NCBI GenBank assembly: GCA_003141895.1
Contig: PLNT01000046.1
Coordinates: forward strand, 1 to 64,000
Source: Bacteroidales bacterium
GTDB lineage: Bacteria; Bacteroidota; Bacteroidia; Bacteroidales; VadinHA17
Length of the DNA stretch: 64,000 bases
Reading direction: 5' to 3'
Positions 44,433 to 54,729 of the stretch are shown piece after piece; positions within the stretch are counted from its first letter, which is position 1; every line of letters begins with the position of its first letter. The notes under the pieces were generated by a model, which saw only the letters and a program-made list of their open reading frames with translations, ran no database searches and had not been told where the DNA came from. Position numbers and translations under genes: made by a program.

Positions 44433-45689
44433 TTAAAGCATAAAATTTTTAACCAGGTCATCAAAGGTATCTCTTCGCCGTATAAGCCGTGGGTTGCCGT
44501 CGGCCTGTATCAGGACTTCAGCCGGCCGCAGGCGACTGTTATAATTCGAGCTCATTGAATATCCATAAGCACCGCTATCCAGCACACCAAGAATATCATT
44601 CTCAAGGATTTCAGGCAGTTTCCTGTCTTTTGCAATTATATCACCCGTTTCGCATATATTGCCTACTATGTTCACGTTTTCTTCTTTTAACGATGGAATG
44701 TCATTTCCCCGGTATATTTCAATATCATGATGGGAGTCGTACATCACAGGACGAATAAGCACATTAAATCCCAGGTCGGTGCCTATATATTTAATATTAT
44801 AATTTGTTTTAATCGCATTTACCTTACCGAGCAGGATACTTGATTCAGCAACGATGTACCGTCCGGGCTCAATCTTGAACTCTATATCTTTTCCATATTC
44901 TTTTACCCAAGAATTTATTACTTTCGTAAGCTTTCCACCAAGATCTTTAAGGTCAAGCCTGGGTTGATCAGATTGTTTATTATATGGAATTCCAAATCCT
45001 CCTCCCAGGTCAACAAACTCCAGGTCGTCGAATTGCCTGGCTATGGAAAGTATGTTGCCGGTACTCTTCAGGTAGGCTTCACTGTCCATGAAGAGTGAAC
45101 CTATGTGCTGGTTAATTCCGATTAATCTAAGGTTATATTTTTCGATGATTTTTTTTACCTCGGGAATACTGCTCATTTCGATACCAAACTTGGTTTTTTG
45201 ACCGGCAGTTGTCACCTTCTCATGATGCCCGGCGCCTACTCCAGGATTCAACCTGAATGAAACTTTACCTCCTGGGTTGAGCTTACCAAACATAGTCAGC
45301 TGCGAAACAGAATCGACAGAAATTTTTACACCTTCATTTATTGCATAGCTAAATTCATCTTCACTAACATTATTGCTGATATATAATATTTCCTCAGGTT
45401 TATACCCGGCCATTCTGTTCAGATATATTTCGCCGGGTGACATGGCGTCAGCCCGTAGTCCTTCACTCCTTACAATCTTAATTAATTCGAGGTTACTATT
45501 AGCCTTGAGAGAATAATTTACAGTGAAATTTGAATAGGAAATTAGTCCTTTCAGATCACGACACCGCAGGCGCAGAATGTTCTCATTATATGTATAGAGC
45601 GGAGTTCCGTATTTCTCAATCAGTTGAAACGGATCTGTCTTGCCAAAAAACTTCTTTTCGCTGCTTACTTTGGAATAAATATAATTCAT
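44433..45689 (-). CDS. lysA: Diaminopimelate decarboxylase
   Basis: PLP enzyme of the alanine-racemase-like fold: meso-diaminopimelate to L-lysine and CO2. 418 residues from the ATG at 45689 ([16 protein letters not shown]); the open frame continues upstream through the divergent dapL start and is not coding there. The PLP lysine is in NYSLKANSN; other motifs are [32 protein letters not shown] and CETGD. 24 bp before the dapF-like gene in the same direction, forming a lysine/cell-wall block with divergent dapL. Confidence 0.93.
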   Translation of the reverse strand: MNYIYSKVSSEKKFFGKTDPFQLIEKYGTPLYTYNENILRLRCRDLKGLISYSNFTVNYSLKANSNLELIKIVRSEGLRADAMSPGEIYLNRMAGYKPEEILYISNNVSEDEFSYAINEGVKISVDSVSQLTMFGKLNPGGKVSFRLNPGVGAGHHEKVTTAGQKTKFGIEMSSIPEVKKIIEKYNLRLIGINQHIGSLFMDSEAYLKSTGNILSIARQFDDLEFVDLGGGFGIPYNKQSDQPRLDLKDLGGKLTKVINSWVKEYGKDIEFKIEPGRYIVAESSILLGKVNAIKTNYNIKYIGTDLGFNVLIRPVMYDSHHDIEIYRGNDIPSLKEENVNIVGNICETGDIIAKDRKLPEILENDILGVLDSGAYGYSMSSNYNSRLRPAEVLIQADGNPRLIRRRDTFDDLVKNFML

Positions 45690-45715
45690 TGTTTTAAGAT
45701 CAAAAGTAACTTTAA

Positions 45716-45723
45716 TATATTTG
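45716..45723 (+). promoter_or_regulatory. Putative -7 element for dapL in the lysA-dapL divergent gap
   Basis: TATATTTG matches TAnnTTTG, 17 bp before the dapL start. On the other strand, TACTTTTG (45701-45708) fits the same consensus for lysA. The 51-bp gap must therefore hold two overlapping promoters, which would couple expression of the two genes. Confidence 0.45.
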
Positions 45724-45740
45724 CGGCTAAAATATACAAA

Positions 45741-46973
45741 ATGGCGCAGATTAACGATAATTATTTTAAACTTCAGGCTGGCTATCTGTTTCCGGAAATT
45801 GGTCGACGGGTTCGTGAATTTCAAAAAGAACATCCCACAGCCGATATCATAAAAATGGGGATCGGCGATGTAACGCAACCACTTACACCTTCGGTTATCC
45901 ATGCTTTTCATGAAGGTGTTGAAGAAATGTCGAAAGCTGAAACATTTAAAGGATACGGTCCCGAACAGGGGTATGATTTTCTGCGCGAAGCCATAGCAAA
46001 AAACGACTACCACGATCGCGGTGCTGATATACAACCTGACGAGATTTTCGTTTCAGATGGCTCAAAATGTGATACTGGCAATATTCTGGAGATCTTTGGC
46101 CTGAACAATGTCATAGCCGTGCAGGACCCGGTTTATCCGGTATATGTCGATACAAGCGTGATGGCTGGCCGCACCGGGGAATATCTTGGAAACGGGTATT
46201 ACGACAGATTGGTATATCTGCCCTGTACTGCTGAAAATGGCTTTATTCCTGAAATTCCTGAAAAGAAAGTGGATATAATCTTCCTCTGCTATCCTAACAA
46301 TCCTACAGGAACAACAGCTGGCAAAACAGAGTTAAAGAAATGGGTCGACTATGCGATTAAAAACAAATGCATAATACTTTATGATTCAGCATATGAGGCT
46401 TATATTTCTGATCCCCAAATTCCTCATTCAATATATGAAATTGAAGGAGGCAAAGAAGTAGCAATCGAATTCCGCAGTTTTTCAAAAACCGCAGGATTTA
46501 CCGGAACCCGATGTGCATATACGGTTATCCCGAAGAATCTTGTTGCTTCAACTTCTGACGGATCAGAGAAACCCTTATATCCCCTATGGTTAAGAAGACA
46601 TACAACAAAATTCAACGGAGTATCATACCCTGTTCAGAAAGCTGCTGCTGCTATCTTTTCACCTGAAGGAAAGAAAGAAGTGAGGGCAACAATCAACTAC
46701 TATATGAACAATGCTAAGATCCTTCGAGAAAGTCTTGCCAAACTGGGTTTTCAGGTCTTTGGCGGTGTTAATGCCCCATATGTATGGCTAAATTCAGGAA
46801 GGCAAATTAAATCCTGGGAACTTTTTGATAAACTGCTTTATGAAGCCCATGTGGTTGGTACTCCCGGTTCAGGCTTTGGCCCCTCAGGTGAAGGATACTT
46901 CAGATTTTCTTCATTCGCCACACACGAAAGTGTGATGAAAGCTATGGAAAGACTTGGAAATCTCAAATGGTAG
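45741..46973 (+). CDS. dapL: LL-diaminopimelate aminotransferase
   Basis: Fold-type I PLP enzyme that converts tetrahydrodipicolinate to LL-diaminopimelate in one step, using glutamate. 410 residues, the usual length for DapL. Start chosen at the ATG of [12 protein letters not shown], 51 bp from divergent lysA. Diagnostic motifs: [48 protein letters not shown], and the PLP lysine in [16 protein letters not shown]. Its presence implies the aminotransferase variant of the lysine pathway. Confidence 0.95.
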   Translation: MAQINDNYFKLQAGYLFPEIGRRVREFQKEHPTADIIKMGIGDVTQPLTPSVIHAFHEGVEEMSKAETFKGYGPEQGYDFLREAIAKNDYHDRGADIQPDEIFVSDGSKCDTGNILEIFGLNNVIAVQDPVYPVYVDTSVMAGRTGEYLGNGYYDRLVYLPCTAENGFIPEIPEKKVDIIFLCYPNNPTGTTAGKTELKKWVDYAIKNKCIILYDSAYEAYISDPQIPHSIYEIEGGKEVAIEFRSFSKTAGFTGTRCAYTVIPKNLVASTSDGSEKPLYPLWLRRHTTKFNGVSYPVQKAAAAIFSPEGKKEVRATINYYMNNAKILRESLAKLGFQVFGGVNAPYVWLNSGRQIKSWELFDKLLYEAHVVGTPGSGFGPSGEGYFRFSSFATHESVMKAMERLGNLKW

Positions 46974-47178
46974 GTACTAAGCAGGTTTAGAGTTTTTCGA
47001 AACACTTTCATGATTTTAGAGTGTCAAATATCATTATCGTAACCAGTGAATAATTCACAAACGAGTATATCTTTCTTAATGAGGCATTTAAAGAGTAAGA
47101 TATTACGGCATGATCTTTGACAACTTATTAGTGATTAAAACGTTTAAAATAATGATATTTAAAAATCATTTGCTAAAA

Positions 47179-47209
47179 ATTGTTAATTATTGTTTTTGTG
47201 TTAAATTTG
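47179..47209 (+). promoter_or_regulatory. Promoter of the glycosyltransferase-tsaC operon
   Basis: ATTG (47179-47182), 19 bp, then TAAATTTG (47202-47209), an exact match to TAnnTTTG at the usual spacing, ending 26 bp before the start codon. The rest of the 46974-47235 gap is AT-rich and holds nothing recognisable. Confidence 0.55.
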
Positions 47210-47235
47210 AACACAATCCTAACTGATGCCAATGT

Positions 47236-47997
47236 ATGCCTAAAATATCTGCCGTAATTATCACGTATAATGAAGAGCAATTCATCGATAAATGTCTCGC
47301 ATCCCTGAAGGGGGTGGCGGATGAGATAGTTGTTGTGGATTCATTTTCTACGGATACCACAGAAGACATTTGTAAAAAACATAACGTCCGGTTCATAAAA
47401 CATGCATTCGAAGGTTTCCGTGATCAGAAGAATTTCGCTCTCCAACTTGCCAGTTATAAAAATATACTTTCACTCGATGCTGATGAAGCTCTCTCTGACC
47501 AGCTCAGGGAATCAATATTAGCAGTTAAAGAAAGATGGGAATTTGATGGTTATGTTTTTAACAGGCGCAGCAATTATTGTGGGACATGGATAAATCATTC
47601 TGAATGGTATCCTGACAAACAATTAAGAATGTTCTACACCGACCATGGTAAATGGGGTGTATTAAACCTGCACGAAAAATTCATGATGTCAAACGGGGCC
47701 ACAATCGGAAAAATGAAAGGCGACTTGCTTCATTGGCCTTTCTTATCCCTTCAGGACCATATCAATAAAATGAAAAAATATTCAGCTATTGGTGCTGAAG
47801 AATTCCATAAAGCAGGAAAAAAGGCGAATATATTTACACCCTATATACATTATTTATGGGGGTTTTTCAGAGCTTATATCGTTCACAGAGGAATACTTGA
47901 TGGTCGTAACGGATTCCTGATCTGCTCCCTTTATGCAAAATCCACTTTTAATAAGTACAAAAAACTAAGGGAGCTTAATAGAAGTTCTGAACGATGA
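47236..47997 (+). CDS. Glycosyltransferase family 2 (WaaE/KdtX-like)
   Basis: 253-residue GT-A enzyme. N-terminal ISAVIITYNEE and VVVDSFSTDTTEDI, nucleotide-sugar/metal motif SLDADEALS (DxD-like), and a conserved region HEKFMMSNG...LLHWPF. A weakly hydrophobic C-terminal part (YIHYLWGFFRAYIVHRG) probably associates with the membrane. Members of this group add sugars to lipopolysaccharide core. 10 bp precede tsaC, so co-transcription is likely. Confidence 0.88.
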   Translation: MPKISAVIITYNEEQFIDKCLASLKGVADEIVVVDSFSTDTTEDICKKHNVRFIKHAFEGFRDQKNFALQLASYKNILSLDADEALSDQLRESILAVKERWEFDGYVFNRRSNYCGTWINHSEWYPDKQLRMFYTDHGKWGVLNLHEKFMMSNGATIGKMKGDLLHWPFLSLQDHINKMKKYSAIGAEEFHKAGKKANIFTPYIHYLWGFFRAYIVHRGILDGRNGFLICSLYAKSTFNKYKKLRELNRSSER

Positions 47998-48007
47998 GAT
48001 CGTTTAA

Positions 48008-48577
48008 ATGACTTTTGAAGAAGATATAAAGGAGTCACTTAATACCCTTAGAAAAGGAGGTATTATACTCTATCCGACAGATACTATATGGGGATTCGGC
48101 TGTGATCCTACAAATGAATCAGCAGTCAGTGGTATCTTCAAATTAAAATCAAGAGAAGAAAATAAAAGTCTGATCCTTCTTGCTGACGGGATATCAATGA
48201 TTGAACGTTATGTTAAAGATGTTCCTGAAATTGTTTATGAACTCGTTGAAGTTTCTGACACCCCTCTTACAATAATCTACCCTGGGGGAAAGAACCTTGC
48301 ACCGGGTGTATGCAGCCATGACGGGTCGATCGGTATAAGAATCTGTAAGGATGAGTTTTGTAGTGAACTGATCGGCCGGTTTCGGAAACCGATCGTTTCA
48401 ACTTCAGCAAATTTAAGCGGTAGATCTTCCCCCGGGAATTTCAGTGAAATTGAGGAAAACCTTATCGGCAAAATTGATTATGTTGTAAAATATCGTCAGG
48501 ACGACCGGTGCAAAAATTCTGCATCTCCGGTCATCAAAATTAATAAAGACGGCTCAATAAAAATAATAAGGAAGTAG
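48008..48577 (+). CDS. tsaC: L-threonylcarbamoyladenylate synthase (Sua5/YrdC family)
   Basis: Makes threonylcarbamoyl-AMP for the t6A37 tRNA modification. 189 residues, single YrdC domain: GGIILYPTDTIWGFGCDP, FKLKSREENKSLILL, PLTIIYPG, GSIGIRI and PIVSTSANLSG. No Sua5 C-terminal domain, so the TsaC type. Stop codons of this gene and the convergent DUF2807 gene are one base apart. Confidence 0.93.
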   Translation: MTFEEDIKESLNTLRKGGIILYPTDTIWGFGCDPTNESAVSGIFKLKSREENKSLILLADGISMIERYVKDVPEIVYELVEVSDTPLTIIYPGGKNLAPGVCSHDGSIGIRICKDEFCSELIGRFRKPIVSTSANLSGRSSPGNFSEIEENLIGKIDYVVKYRQDDRCKNSASPVIKINKDGSIKIIRK

Positions 48578-48578
48578 T

Positions 48579-49277
48579 TTATCTCGATCTGACTTTGCCA
48601 GAACCCGATACATGTGCATCAACTCTGGGATTACCTTCGTAAGTGACATTACCGCTGCCAGATACACTTGCCAATAGAGATTCTGTGACATTACATGTGC
48701 AATTCCCGCTTCCGGAAATGTGTATATCAGCTTTATTAATCCTTACAGATTCACCTGTAAAGTTTCCTGATCCGCTTACTGAGATTCCCGTTTTAGAAGC
48801 AGTTCCGTTTCCAAGAATTATGTCTCCCGAACCTGATATGCTACAATCAAGATTTGATACTGATATTTCGTTTGCATATAATTTACCGCTTCCGCTAACG
48901 CTCAGATTGAGATCATCGCTCTTAACAGCATCTTTGATCTCAGCTTTTCCGGAACCGGAAACACCTAATCCTTCTATTTCAGGCATAGTTACATAAACAG
49001 TAACCTTTTCGTCAAAATGGAATTTCCAGTTTTCCTTTTTTATAATAAGTTTGTTCCCTGAGACTTCAGTTATTATTTCATCAAGATACTTCCTATCTCC
49101 TTCCAGAACTACTTTAAATTCAGGACCAAAGTTGATATACAGATTCCCTGACACTCCAAAGCTTACCTTTGTAAAACCCTTCACATCGCGGGTTTCTTTT
49201 GTGTCAGATTGCCCTTTTACGGTCCCGGCAGATGCAATAATCAAAATGATTGCTGAAATGAAAATCATCCTTTTCAT
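48579..49277 (-). CDS. Exported DUF2807 (GIN domain) beta-helix protein
   Basis: 232 residues with a signal peptide (MKRMIFISAIILIIASAG to VKGQ). The mature protein is built from seven [VI]SGSG turns spaced about 20 residues apart (for example GVSGSGKAE, SVSGSGKLY, HISGSGNCT), characteristic of the head/GIN domain of DUF2807 right-handed beta helices. Periplasmic or surface exposed. Biological role unknown. Confidence 0.88.
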   Translation of the reverse strand: MKRMIFISAIILIIASAGTVKGQSDTKETRDVKGFTKVSFGVSGNLYINFGPEFKVVLEGDRKYLDEIITEVSGNKLIIKKENWKFHFDEKVTVYVTMPEIEGLGVSGSGKAEIKDAVKSDDLNLSVSGSGKLYANEISVSNLDCSISGSGDIILGNGTASKTGISVSGSGNFTGESVRINKADIHISGSGNCTCNVTESLLASVSGSGNVTYEGNPRVDAHVSGSGKVRSR

Positions 49278-49364
49278 AATGTCGTGGTTTAATAATAGTT
49301 TAATTCATACCAGTAAAAGACTCACTTTCCTGGGAAAAGCTGCACGTATACAGAAAAATTTAGT

Positions 49365-49883
49365 TCAATTTATTTCAATCAAACCGGCTGGAATATCCAT
49401 GAAGATCTTTTTCCCTTTATTATCGATTCTAACGATAAAATCTTCATGGAAAGGTATCAGAATACTTTTTTTATCTGGGGATATTACAGTAATTAACCAC
49501 TGTCCGTTATTTGACATTTCATCGGAAATTATTCCGAGTGACTTATTCCCGTTTATAAACACATTATAACCGATCAGATCCGGGTTATGCAGGTTACTGA
49601 TACTGATATTTGTTCCTGAAGTCAGAAAAATTCTACAGCCTATGAATTCACTGATTCTTTCATTGGATGTATACCCTTCAAACTGTAATTTTAGAATGTC
49701 AGCACCGGAATACTCAATATCGGAAATAAAAAAAGGAACCGGTTTCCCTTCAACTTCAAGAAAGACCGATTCCATTTGGGGTATATTTTCAGTAAAGATT
49801 TTCTCTAACCTAACTGCTACGGATCCCTCATAACCGCTCACTTTCGTGATTCGTCCCAGCAATATGTCGCTTTTGTAAGCCAT
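49365..49883 (-). CDS. rimM: Ribosome maturation factor RimM
   Basis: Assists maturation of the 30S head by binding S19 and the 16S rRNA 3' domain. About 172 residues from the ATG at 49883 (MAYKSDILLGRITKVSGYEGSVAVR); an ATG at 49907 is also possible and would start 4 bp after rpsP. N-terminal RimM barrel, then a PRC-barrel segment with DLIGYNVFING and ILIPFHEDFIVRID. The order rpsP-rimM is widespread in bacteria. Confidence 0.88.
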   Translation of the reverse strand: MAYKSDILLGRITKVSGYEGSVAVRLEKIFTENIPQMESVFLEVEGKPVPFFISDIEYSGADILKLQFEGYTSNERISEFIGCRIFLTSGTNISISNLHNPDLIGYNVFINGNKSLGIISDEMSNNGQWLITVISPDKKSILIPFHEDFIVRIDNKGKKIFMDIPAGLIEIN

Positions 49884-49911
49884 CGGATCGCAGATCCCTA
49901 TGACCATTGGA

Positions 49912-50505
49912 CTATTCCTGAGGCTTATCTTCCGCAGGGGTCTCTGGTGCAGATTCTTCAGTTGCAGGAGCCTGATCTGTTACTTCAGGTGCAGCTTCTT
50001 CAGCTGTTGCTTCGGCTTTGTCACCTGCTGCTGCTTTCGCAGCCAGATCAGCATTCTTCTTTGCAAGTTTTGCTGCTCTTGCTTCATTAACGTGTTTTTC
50101 AACTGATAGTCTTTTCCCTAGTTCATCATCCTGGGATTTTTCAAGATTTGATTTTTTAGCTTCGATTTTTGCTTCATTCTGCTTAATCCAATCTTCAAAT
50201 CTTTTAGTTGCTTCGGCCTCATCAAATGCTCCTTTAACAACTCCTTCAAGAAGATGTTTTTTTATAAGTACACCTTTATAAGACAGGATAGCTCTACAGG
50301 TATCTGTAGGTAATGCGCCGTTTTGCAGCCAAGTTAACGCTTTATCGAAATCGAGTTCGATTGTTGCGGGGTTAGTAACCGGATTATAAGATCCGATCTT
50401 TTCAATATATCTGCCATCACGTGGCGATCTGCTATCTGCAACCACAATGTGGTAGAAGGCCAGTTTCTTCCGGCCTTTTCTAGCTAATCTGATTTTAACT
50501 GCCAT
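49912..50505 (-). CDS. rpsP: 30S ribosomal protein S16 with long acidic tail
   Basis: 197 residues. The first 80 are a standard S16 ([57 protein letters not shown]). The remainder is a charged helical stretch and an Ala/Glu/Pro-rich tail about 60 residues long. Extended S16 proteins are common in Bacteroidota (from memory), but this tail is about as long as the core. The intergenic stretch up to 50802 carries promoters for both directions. Confidence 0.93.
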   Translation of the reverse strand: MAVKIRLARKGRKKLAFYHIVVADSRSPRDGRYIEKIGSYNPVTNPATIELDFDKALTWLQNGALPTDTCRAILSYKGVLIKKHLLEGVVKGAFDEAEATKRFEDWIKQNEAKIEAKKSNLEKSQDDELGKRLSVEKHVNEARAAKLAKKNADLAAKAAAGDKAEATAEEAAPEVTDQAPATEESAPETPAEDKPQE

Positions 50506-50802
50506 TAATTCTTACGCTTATTTATTTAACTTGTTTAAAAAATTGTGGCTGCAAAGATATAATTTTTATTATAACTAATAGGAATCTTAAACCTAATTTT
50601 ATTGATTTCCTATCTTTAACCTACCCGGGAGATGTTCATCCGGCACATTTTTGTTCCGTTTAACGAAATGCATATTATGCATTACAGAAGTCCGTTTCCG
50701 GACTGACTTAATAATTTTAATGGTATCTTTTTGAAGCCCGACTTAATTCTATTTTGAGTATTTTTGTAAATTAATATAACAAGGTTTATCTAAGATTATT
50801 TT
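50506..50802. promoter_or_regulatory. Divergent rpsP-dnaE intergenic region
   Basis: 297 bp without genes. On the minus strand TATCTTTG (50552-50559) and on the plus strand TATTTTTG (50759-50766) match the -7 consensus for rpsP and dnaE. A small AATGCATATTATGCATT palindrome is at about 50667. No RNA gene or leader-peptide signal is recognised. Confidence 0.35.
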
Positions 50803-53800
50803 ATGGCAGGTTTTGCTCATTTACATGTTCATACTCAATACTCTATTCTGGATGGAGCATCCAACATTCCATTACTGATCGATAAGGTTAAAACCCTTGG
50901 CATGGAGGCCGTAGCAATAACCGATCATGGTAATATGTTCGGCGTAAAGGAATTTCATAATAGCGCGTCGAAGAAAGGTATTAAGCCAATTATAGGCTGT
51001 GAAATGTACGTTGCCAGAAGATCGATTGAGAATGTCTCCGGAAAAGAGGATCGGTCGGGAGATCATCTGATACTGCTTGCCAAAAATCTCATCGGATATA
51101 AAAATCTGATTAAGCTAGTTTCAATTGCCTGGATAAAAGGCTTTTATTATAAACCAAGAGTTGATAAACAACTTCTCTTAAAATACAAAGAAGGATTAAT
51201 AGCCTCTTCGGCCTGCCTGGGTGGAGAGATCCAGGATGAGATACTTAATGGGTCACTGGCAGGTGCTGAAGCTGCTTTGAAGAATTATCTTGAAATATTC
51301 GGTGAAGATTTCTACCTGGAGATTCAAAGACATGAGACTTATGACCCAGAGGCCGACAGAACTGCTTTTCCTCTGCAGCAGAAAATCGTAGAAGCTTTCA
51401 AAAAACTGGCAGTTAAGTATAATGTCCCTGTGATTGCCACTAACGACGTTCATTTTATTAATGCAGAAGATGCTGAAGCACACGACAGACTTATTTGTAT
51501 AAATACTGCGAAGGATATTGATGATCCCAACAGATTAAGATACTCAAAACAGGAGTACGTAAAGAGTGAGGAAGAAATGCGGGTCATTTTCAGCGATATT
51601 CCTGAAGCAATAGATAATGTAGCCGGACTGGTGTCAAAAATTGAGAAGTACAAACTCGATCACGATCCTATTATGCCGGAATTCGACTTGCCTGAAGGAC
51701 ATACAGACAAAGATGAATATCTAAGATTTCTGACCTATAAAGGTGCGTCTGACAGATGGGGAACTCTTATAAAGGAACAAACTGACAGGCTCGACTTTGA
51801 ATTGCAAATGATTGCCCAAATGGGATTTCCAGGGTATTTTCTTATTGTCCAGGATTTTCTCCGGGCTGCCAGGGAAATGGGTGTTTCTGTAGGTCCCGGA
51901 AGAGGATCTGCAGCGGGGTCAGCTGTTGCTTATTGTCTCAGAATCACAGATATTGACCCGATAAAATATGGTCTTCTGTTTGAACGTTTTCTGAATCTCG
52001 ACCGTATTTCCATGCCTGATATTGATATCGACTTTGATGAAGACGGGCGGGAAGCTGTTTTGAAATATGTTGTTAATAAATACGGGCATGATAAAGTAGC
52101 CCATATTATTACCTTCGGATCGATGGCAGCTAAAATGGCTATCCGCGACGTGGCAAGGGTCCAAAAATTACCCCTGCCCGATGCTGACCGTCTGGCAAAA
52201 TTAATTCCCGAAAGGCCCGGCATAACACTTAAGGCAGCATATGCTGAAGTTCCCGAACTGGCACGTGAAAGGGAATCATCAAATAAACTTATTGCGCAGA
52301 CTCTGAAATATGCAGAGGTTCTTGAAGGTTCAGTCAGACAAACAGGTGTACATGCCTGTGGTATAATTATCGGAAAAGATTCTCTTGATAATTATATCCC
52401 ATTATGTACTGCAAAAGATACTGATCTTTATGCCACACAGTACGATGGTAGTCATGTCGAGTCAGTGGGGCTTCTTAAAATGGATTTTCTTGGATTAAAG
52501 ACACTCTCCATCATTAAGGATGCAATTGACAACATAAAAAAATCAAAAGGAATAGTTATTGACGTCGATACTATGCCTCTTGATGACAAAAAAACTTTTG
52601 AACTATTCAGTAATGGCGAAACAACCGGGATATTCCAGTTTGAATCCACAGGGATGAAGCGCTACCTGAGAGATCTTGAGCCAAACCGGCTTGAAGATCT
52701 GATTGCCATGAATGCTCTCTACCGTCCCGGACCGATGGAGTATATTCCAAAATTCATCCGGCGTAAGCATGGCATGGAAAAGATTGATTATCCTATTCCT
52801 GTTATGGAAAAATATCTTGATGATACATATGGTATCACAGTATACCAGGAGCAGGTGATGTTACTATCTCAGGAACTTGCAGGCTTTACAAAGGGCGAGG
52901 CTGATTCGCTCAGAAAAGCCATGGGAAAAAAGAAGCGTTCAATTATGGACGAGATGAAGCTGAAGTTTCAGGAGGGTTGTTCTAAGAAAGGATATGATGT
53001 AGAAATTGTAAATAAGATCTGGTCCGACTGGGAAGCATTTGCCCAGTATGCCTTCAATAAATCACATTCAACCTGCTATGCCCTTGTAGCCTTTCAGACA
53101 GGGTATCTTAAAGCAAATTATCCCGCTGAGTATATGGCTGCAGTTCTCAGCCGTAATATCAGTGACATAAAAAAGATTACAACCTTCATGGATGAGACCC
53201 GACGCATGGGTATGGAAGTACTCGGACCTGATGTGAATGAGAGTAATGTTAAATTTACTGTAAATAAAGACGGGAACATCAGATTCGGTCTTGGTGCAAT
53301 AAAGGGAGTCGGTGAAAGTGCAGTTTTACAGCTAATTGAGGAAAGAGAAAAGAATGGACTTTATAAAGATATTTATGATCTTGTTGAAAGAGTGAACCTT
53401 AATTCACTTAATAAAAAGAACCTTGAAGCGATGGCTGTAGCAGGCGCTTTTGATTGTTTCACGAAAATAACCAGGGCTCAGTATTTTTCACTTGATACAA
53501 AAGGGTCAAGCTTTATAGAAAGTCTAATCCGGTTTGGCAATAATTCAAAATTGGTAAAGAGTTCCAGCCAGCAATCACTTTTCGGAGAGACTGGCGGATT
53601 TGACATGATAAAGCCGGAACCCGCCCCTTGTCCGGATTGGCCGAAACTTGAGAAGCTTAACAGGGAAAAAGAAGTGATTGGGATCTACCTGTCATCTCAT
53701 CCTCTCGATGACTTTAAACTGGAGATCAGTACCTTTACCACTGCGACTCTTGCAGATCTGCAAAATCTCCGTGAATATCTCGAGCGCGATGTAACTGTAG

Positions 53801-54288
53801 CGGGTATGGTGATTGACATAAAAACCGGTATAGGGAAAAATGGCAAACCCTATGGCTCCTTTACATTGCAGGACTATTCAGATTCCTTCAGGTTTATGCT
53901 GTTTGATAAAGACTACATTGACAATAGTAAATTCTTCATTGTAGGATACTATCTCATGGTAAAAGGAAGGGTTCAGAAAAGGAGATATAAAGAAGATGAA
54001 ATTGAATTCAAAATTAAGACTATTAATCTTCTGTCGAGTGTCAAGGATGAACTTATTAAAACAGTTACCCTGAAAATTGATCCCGAAAATATTGATCACG
54101 AAATGATCAATGATTTGAAATCCCTTATTAACGAAAATAAAGGCGAAACTGAACTCAAATTCCTTTTCATTGATTCGGATGATAAGATATCATTACCGAT
54201 GTTTTCACGTACTTTCAGGATAAGACTGAATAACGAACTTCTGACATACATTGAGGATCATCCGGGAATAGAATTCAAAGTAAATTAG
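50803..54288 (+). CDS. dnaE: DNA polymerase III alpha subunit
   Basis: Replicative polymerase, 1161 residues, DnaE1 type. The N-terminal PHP domain keeps its metal ligands (HLHVHTQYS, TDHGNMFG, GCEMYV, SSACLGG, TNDVHF), so it may retain the metal-dependent exonuclease lost in the E. coli protein. The polymerase catalytic aspartates are in PDIDIDFD, near GPGRGSAAGS. A clamp-binding motif QQSLFG lies near residue 928, followed by an OB domain (TVAGMVIDIKTGIGKNGKPYG) and a C-terminal tau-binding region. The thioredoxin gene follows after 59 bp with its own promoter-like motif. Confidence 0.96.
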   Translation: MAGFAHLHVHTQYSILDGASNIPLLIDKVKTLGMEAVAITDHGNMFGVKEFHNSASKKGIKPIIGCEMYVARRSIENVSGKEDRSGDHLILLAKNLIGYKNLIKLVSIAWIKGFYYKPRVDKQLLLKYKEGLIASSACLGGEIQDEILNGSLAGAEAALKNYLEIFGEDFYLEIQRHETYDPEADRTAFPLQQKIVEAFKKLAVKYNVPVIATNDVHFINAEDAEAHDRLICINTAKDIDDPNRLRYSKQEYVKSEEEMRVIFSDIPEAIDNVAGLVSKIEKYKLDHDPIMPEFDLPEGHTDKDEYLRFLTYKGASDRWGTLIKEQTDRLDFELQMIAQMGFPGYFLIVQDFLRAAREMGVSVGPGRGSAAGSAVAYCLRITDIDPIKYGLLFERFLNLDRISMPDIDIDFDEDGREAVLKYVVNKYGHDKVAHIITFGSMAAKMAIRDVARVQKLPLPDADRLAKLIPERPGITLKAAYAEVPELARERESSNKLIAQTLKYAEVLEGSVRQTGVHACGIIIGKDSLDNYIPLCTAKDTDLYATQYDGSHVESVGLLKMDFLGLKTLSIIKDAIDNIKKSKGIVIDVDTMPLDDKKTFELFSNGETTGIFQFESTGMKRYLRDLEPNRLEDLIAMNALYRPGPMEYIPKFIRRKHGMEKIDYPIPVMEKYLDDTYGITVYQEQVMLLSQELAGFTKGEADSLRKAMGKKKRSIMDEMKLKFQEGCSKKGYDVEIVNKIWSDWEAFAQYAFNKSHSTCYALVAFQTGYLKANYPAEYMAAVLSRNISDIKKITTFMDETRRMGMEVLGPDVNESNVKFTVNKDGNIRFGLGAIKGVGESAVLQLIEEREKNGLYKDIYDLVERVNLNSLNKKNLEAMAVAGAFDCFTKITRAQYFSLDTKGSSFIESLIRFGNNSKLVKSSSQQSLFGETGGFDMIKPEPAPCPDWPKLEKLNREKEVIGIYLSSHPLDDFKLEISTFTTATLADLQNLREYLERDVTVAGMVIDIKTGIGKNGKPYGSFTLQDYSDSFRFMLFDKDYIDNSKFFIVGYYLMVKGRVQKRRYKEDEIEFKIKTINLLSSVKDELIKTVTLKIDPENIDHEMINDLKSLINENKGETELKFLFIDSDDKISLPMFSRTFRIRLNNELLTYIEDHPGIEFKVN

Positions 54289-54299
54289 AGAGAAATCGC

Positions 54300-54307
54300 T
54301 ATCTTTG
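54300..54307 (+). promoter_or_regulatory. Putative -7 element of trxA
   Basis: TATCTTTG matches TAnnTTTG and is followed by GCA as in many Bacteroidota promoters, 40 bp before the trxA start. No clear -33 element. Confidence 0.4.
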
Positions 54308-54347
54308 CAGAACGATAATAATATGAAAATTCAAAACATAAATTAAT

Positions 54348-54665
54348 ATGTCAACAGAGGTTAATGATAAAAATTTCGATGAACTTGTAATAAAATCTGA
54401 CAAACCGGTTCTGGTTGATTTTTGGGCAGAATGGTGCGGACCTTGCAGAATGGTTGCCCCGATAATGGAAGAGATTTCACATGAATACGATGGAAAAGTT
54501 CTGGTGGTGAAATGTGATGTAGACAGCAGTCCTGAGGTTGCTGCAAAATACAGCATCAGAAATATTCCTACTGTACTTTATTTTAAAGGCGGGAAGGTAG
54601 CTGACAAACAAGTTGGTGCTGTTCCAAAGAATAACTTTGTGGCAAAGCTTAATGCTCTTATCTAA
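54348..54665 (+). CDS. trxA: Thioredoxin
   Basis: 105-residue cytoplasmic disulfide reductase. Active site WAEWCGPCRM, buried Asp in VLVDFWAEW, cis-proline loop RNIPTVLYFKGG. No signal peptide. Followed by an intrinsic terminator and then the LOG gene. Confidence 0.96.
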   Translation: MSTEVNDKNFDELVIKSDKPVLVDFWAEWCGPCRMVAPIMEEISHEYDGKVLVVKCDVDSSPEVAAKYSIRNIPTVLYFKGGKVADKQVGAVPKNNFVAKLNALI

Positions 54666-54686
54666 GAAACTAATTTTATATAATAC

Positions 54687-54718
54687 AGGCCGTTCGGGTA
54701 ATCTGTAACGGCCTTTTT
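54687..54718 (+). terminator. Intrinsic terminator after trxA
   Basis: AGGCCGTT (54687-54694), a 12-base loop, AACGGCCT (54707-54714) and a run of T to 54718. A perfect 8-bp GC-rich stem with a U-tail, 22 bp after the trxA stop and just before the LOG gene at 54730. Confidence 0.85.
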
Positions 54719-54729
54719 AATAATCTTTT

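Noticed and set aside
45690-46034. N-terminal extension of lysA in the open reading frame
   Set aside because: It runs through the divergent dapL start, has no DapDC homology and would give a 115-residue extension; the ATG at 45689 fits the family length.
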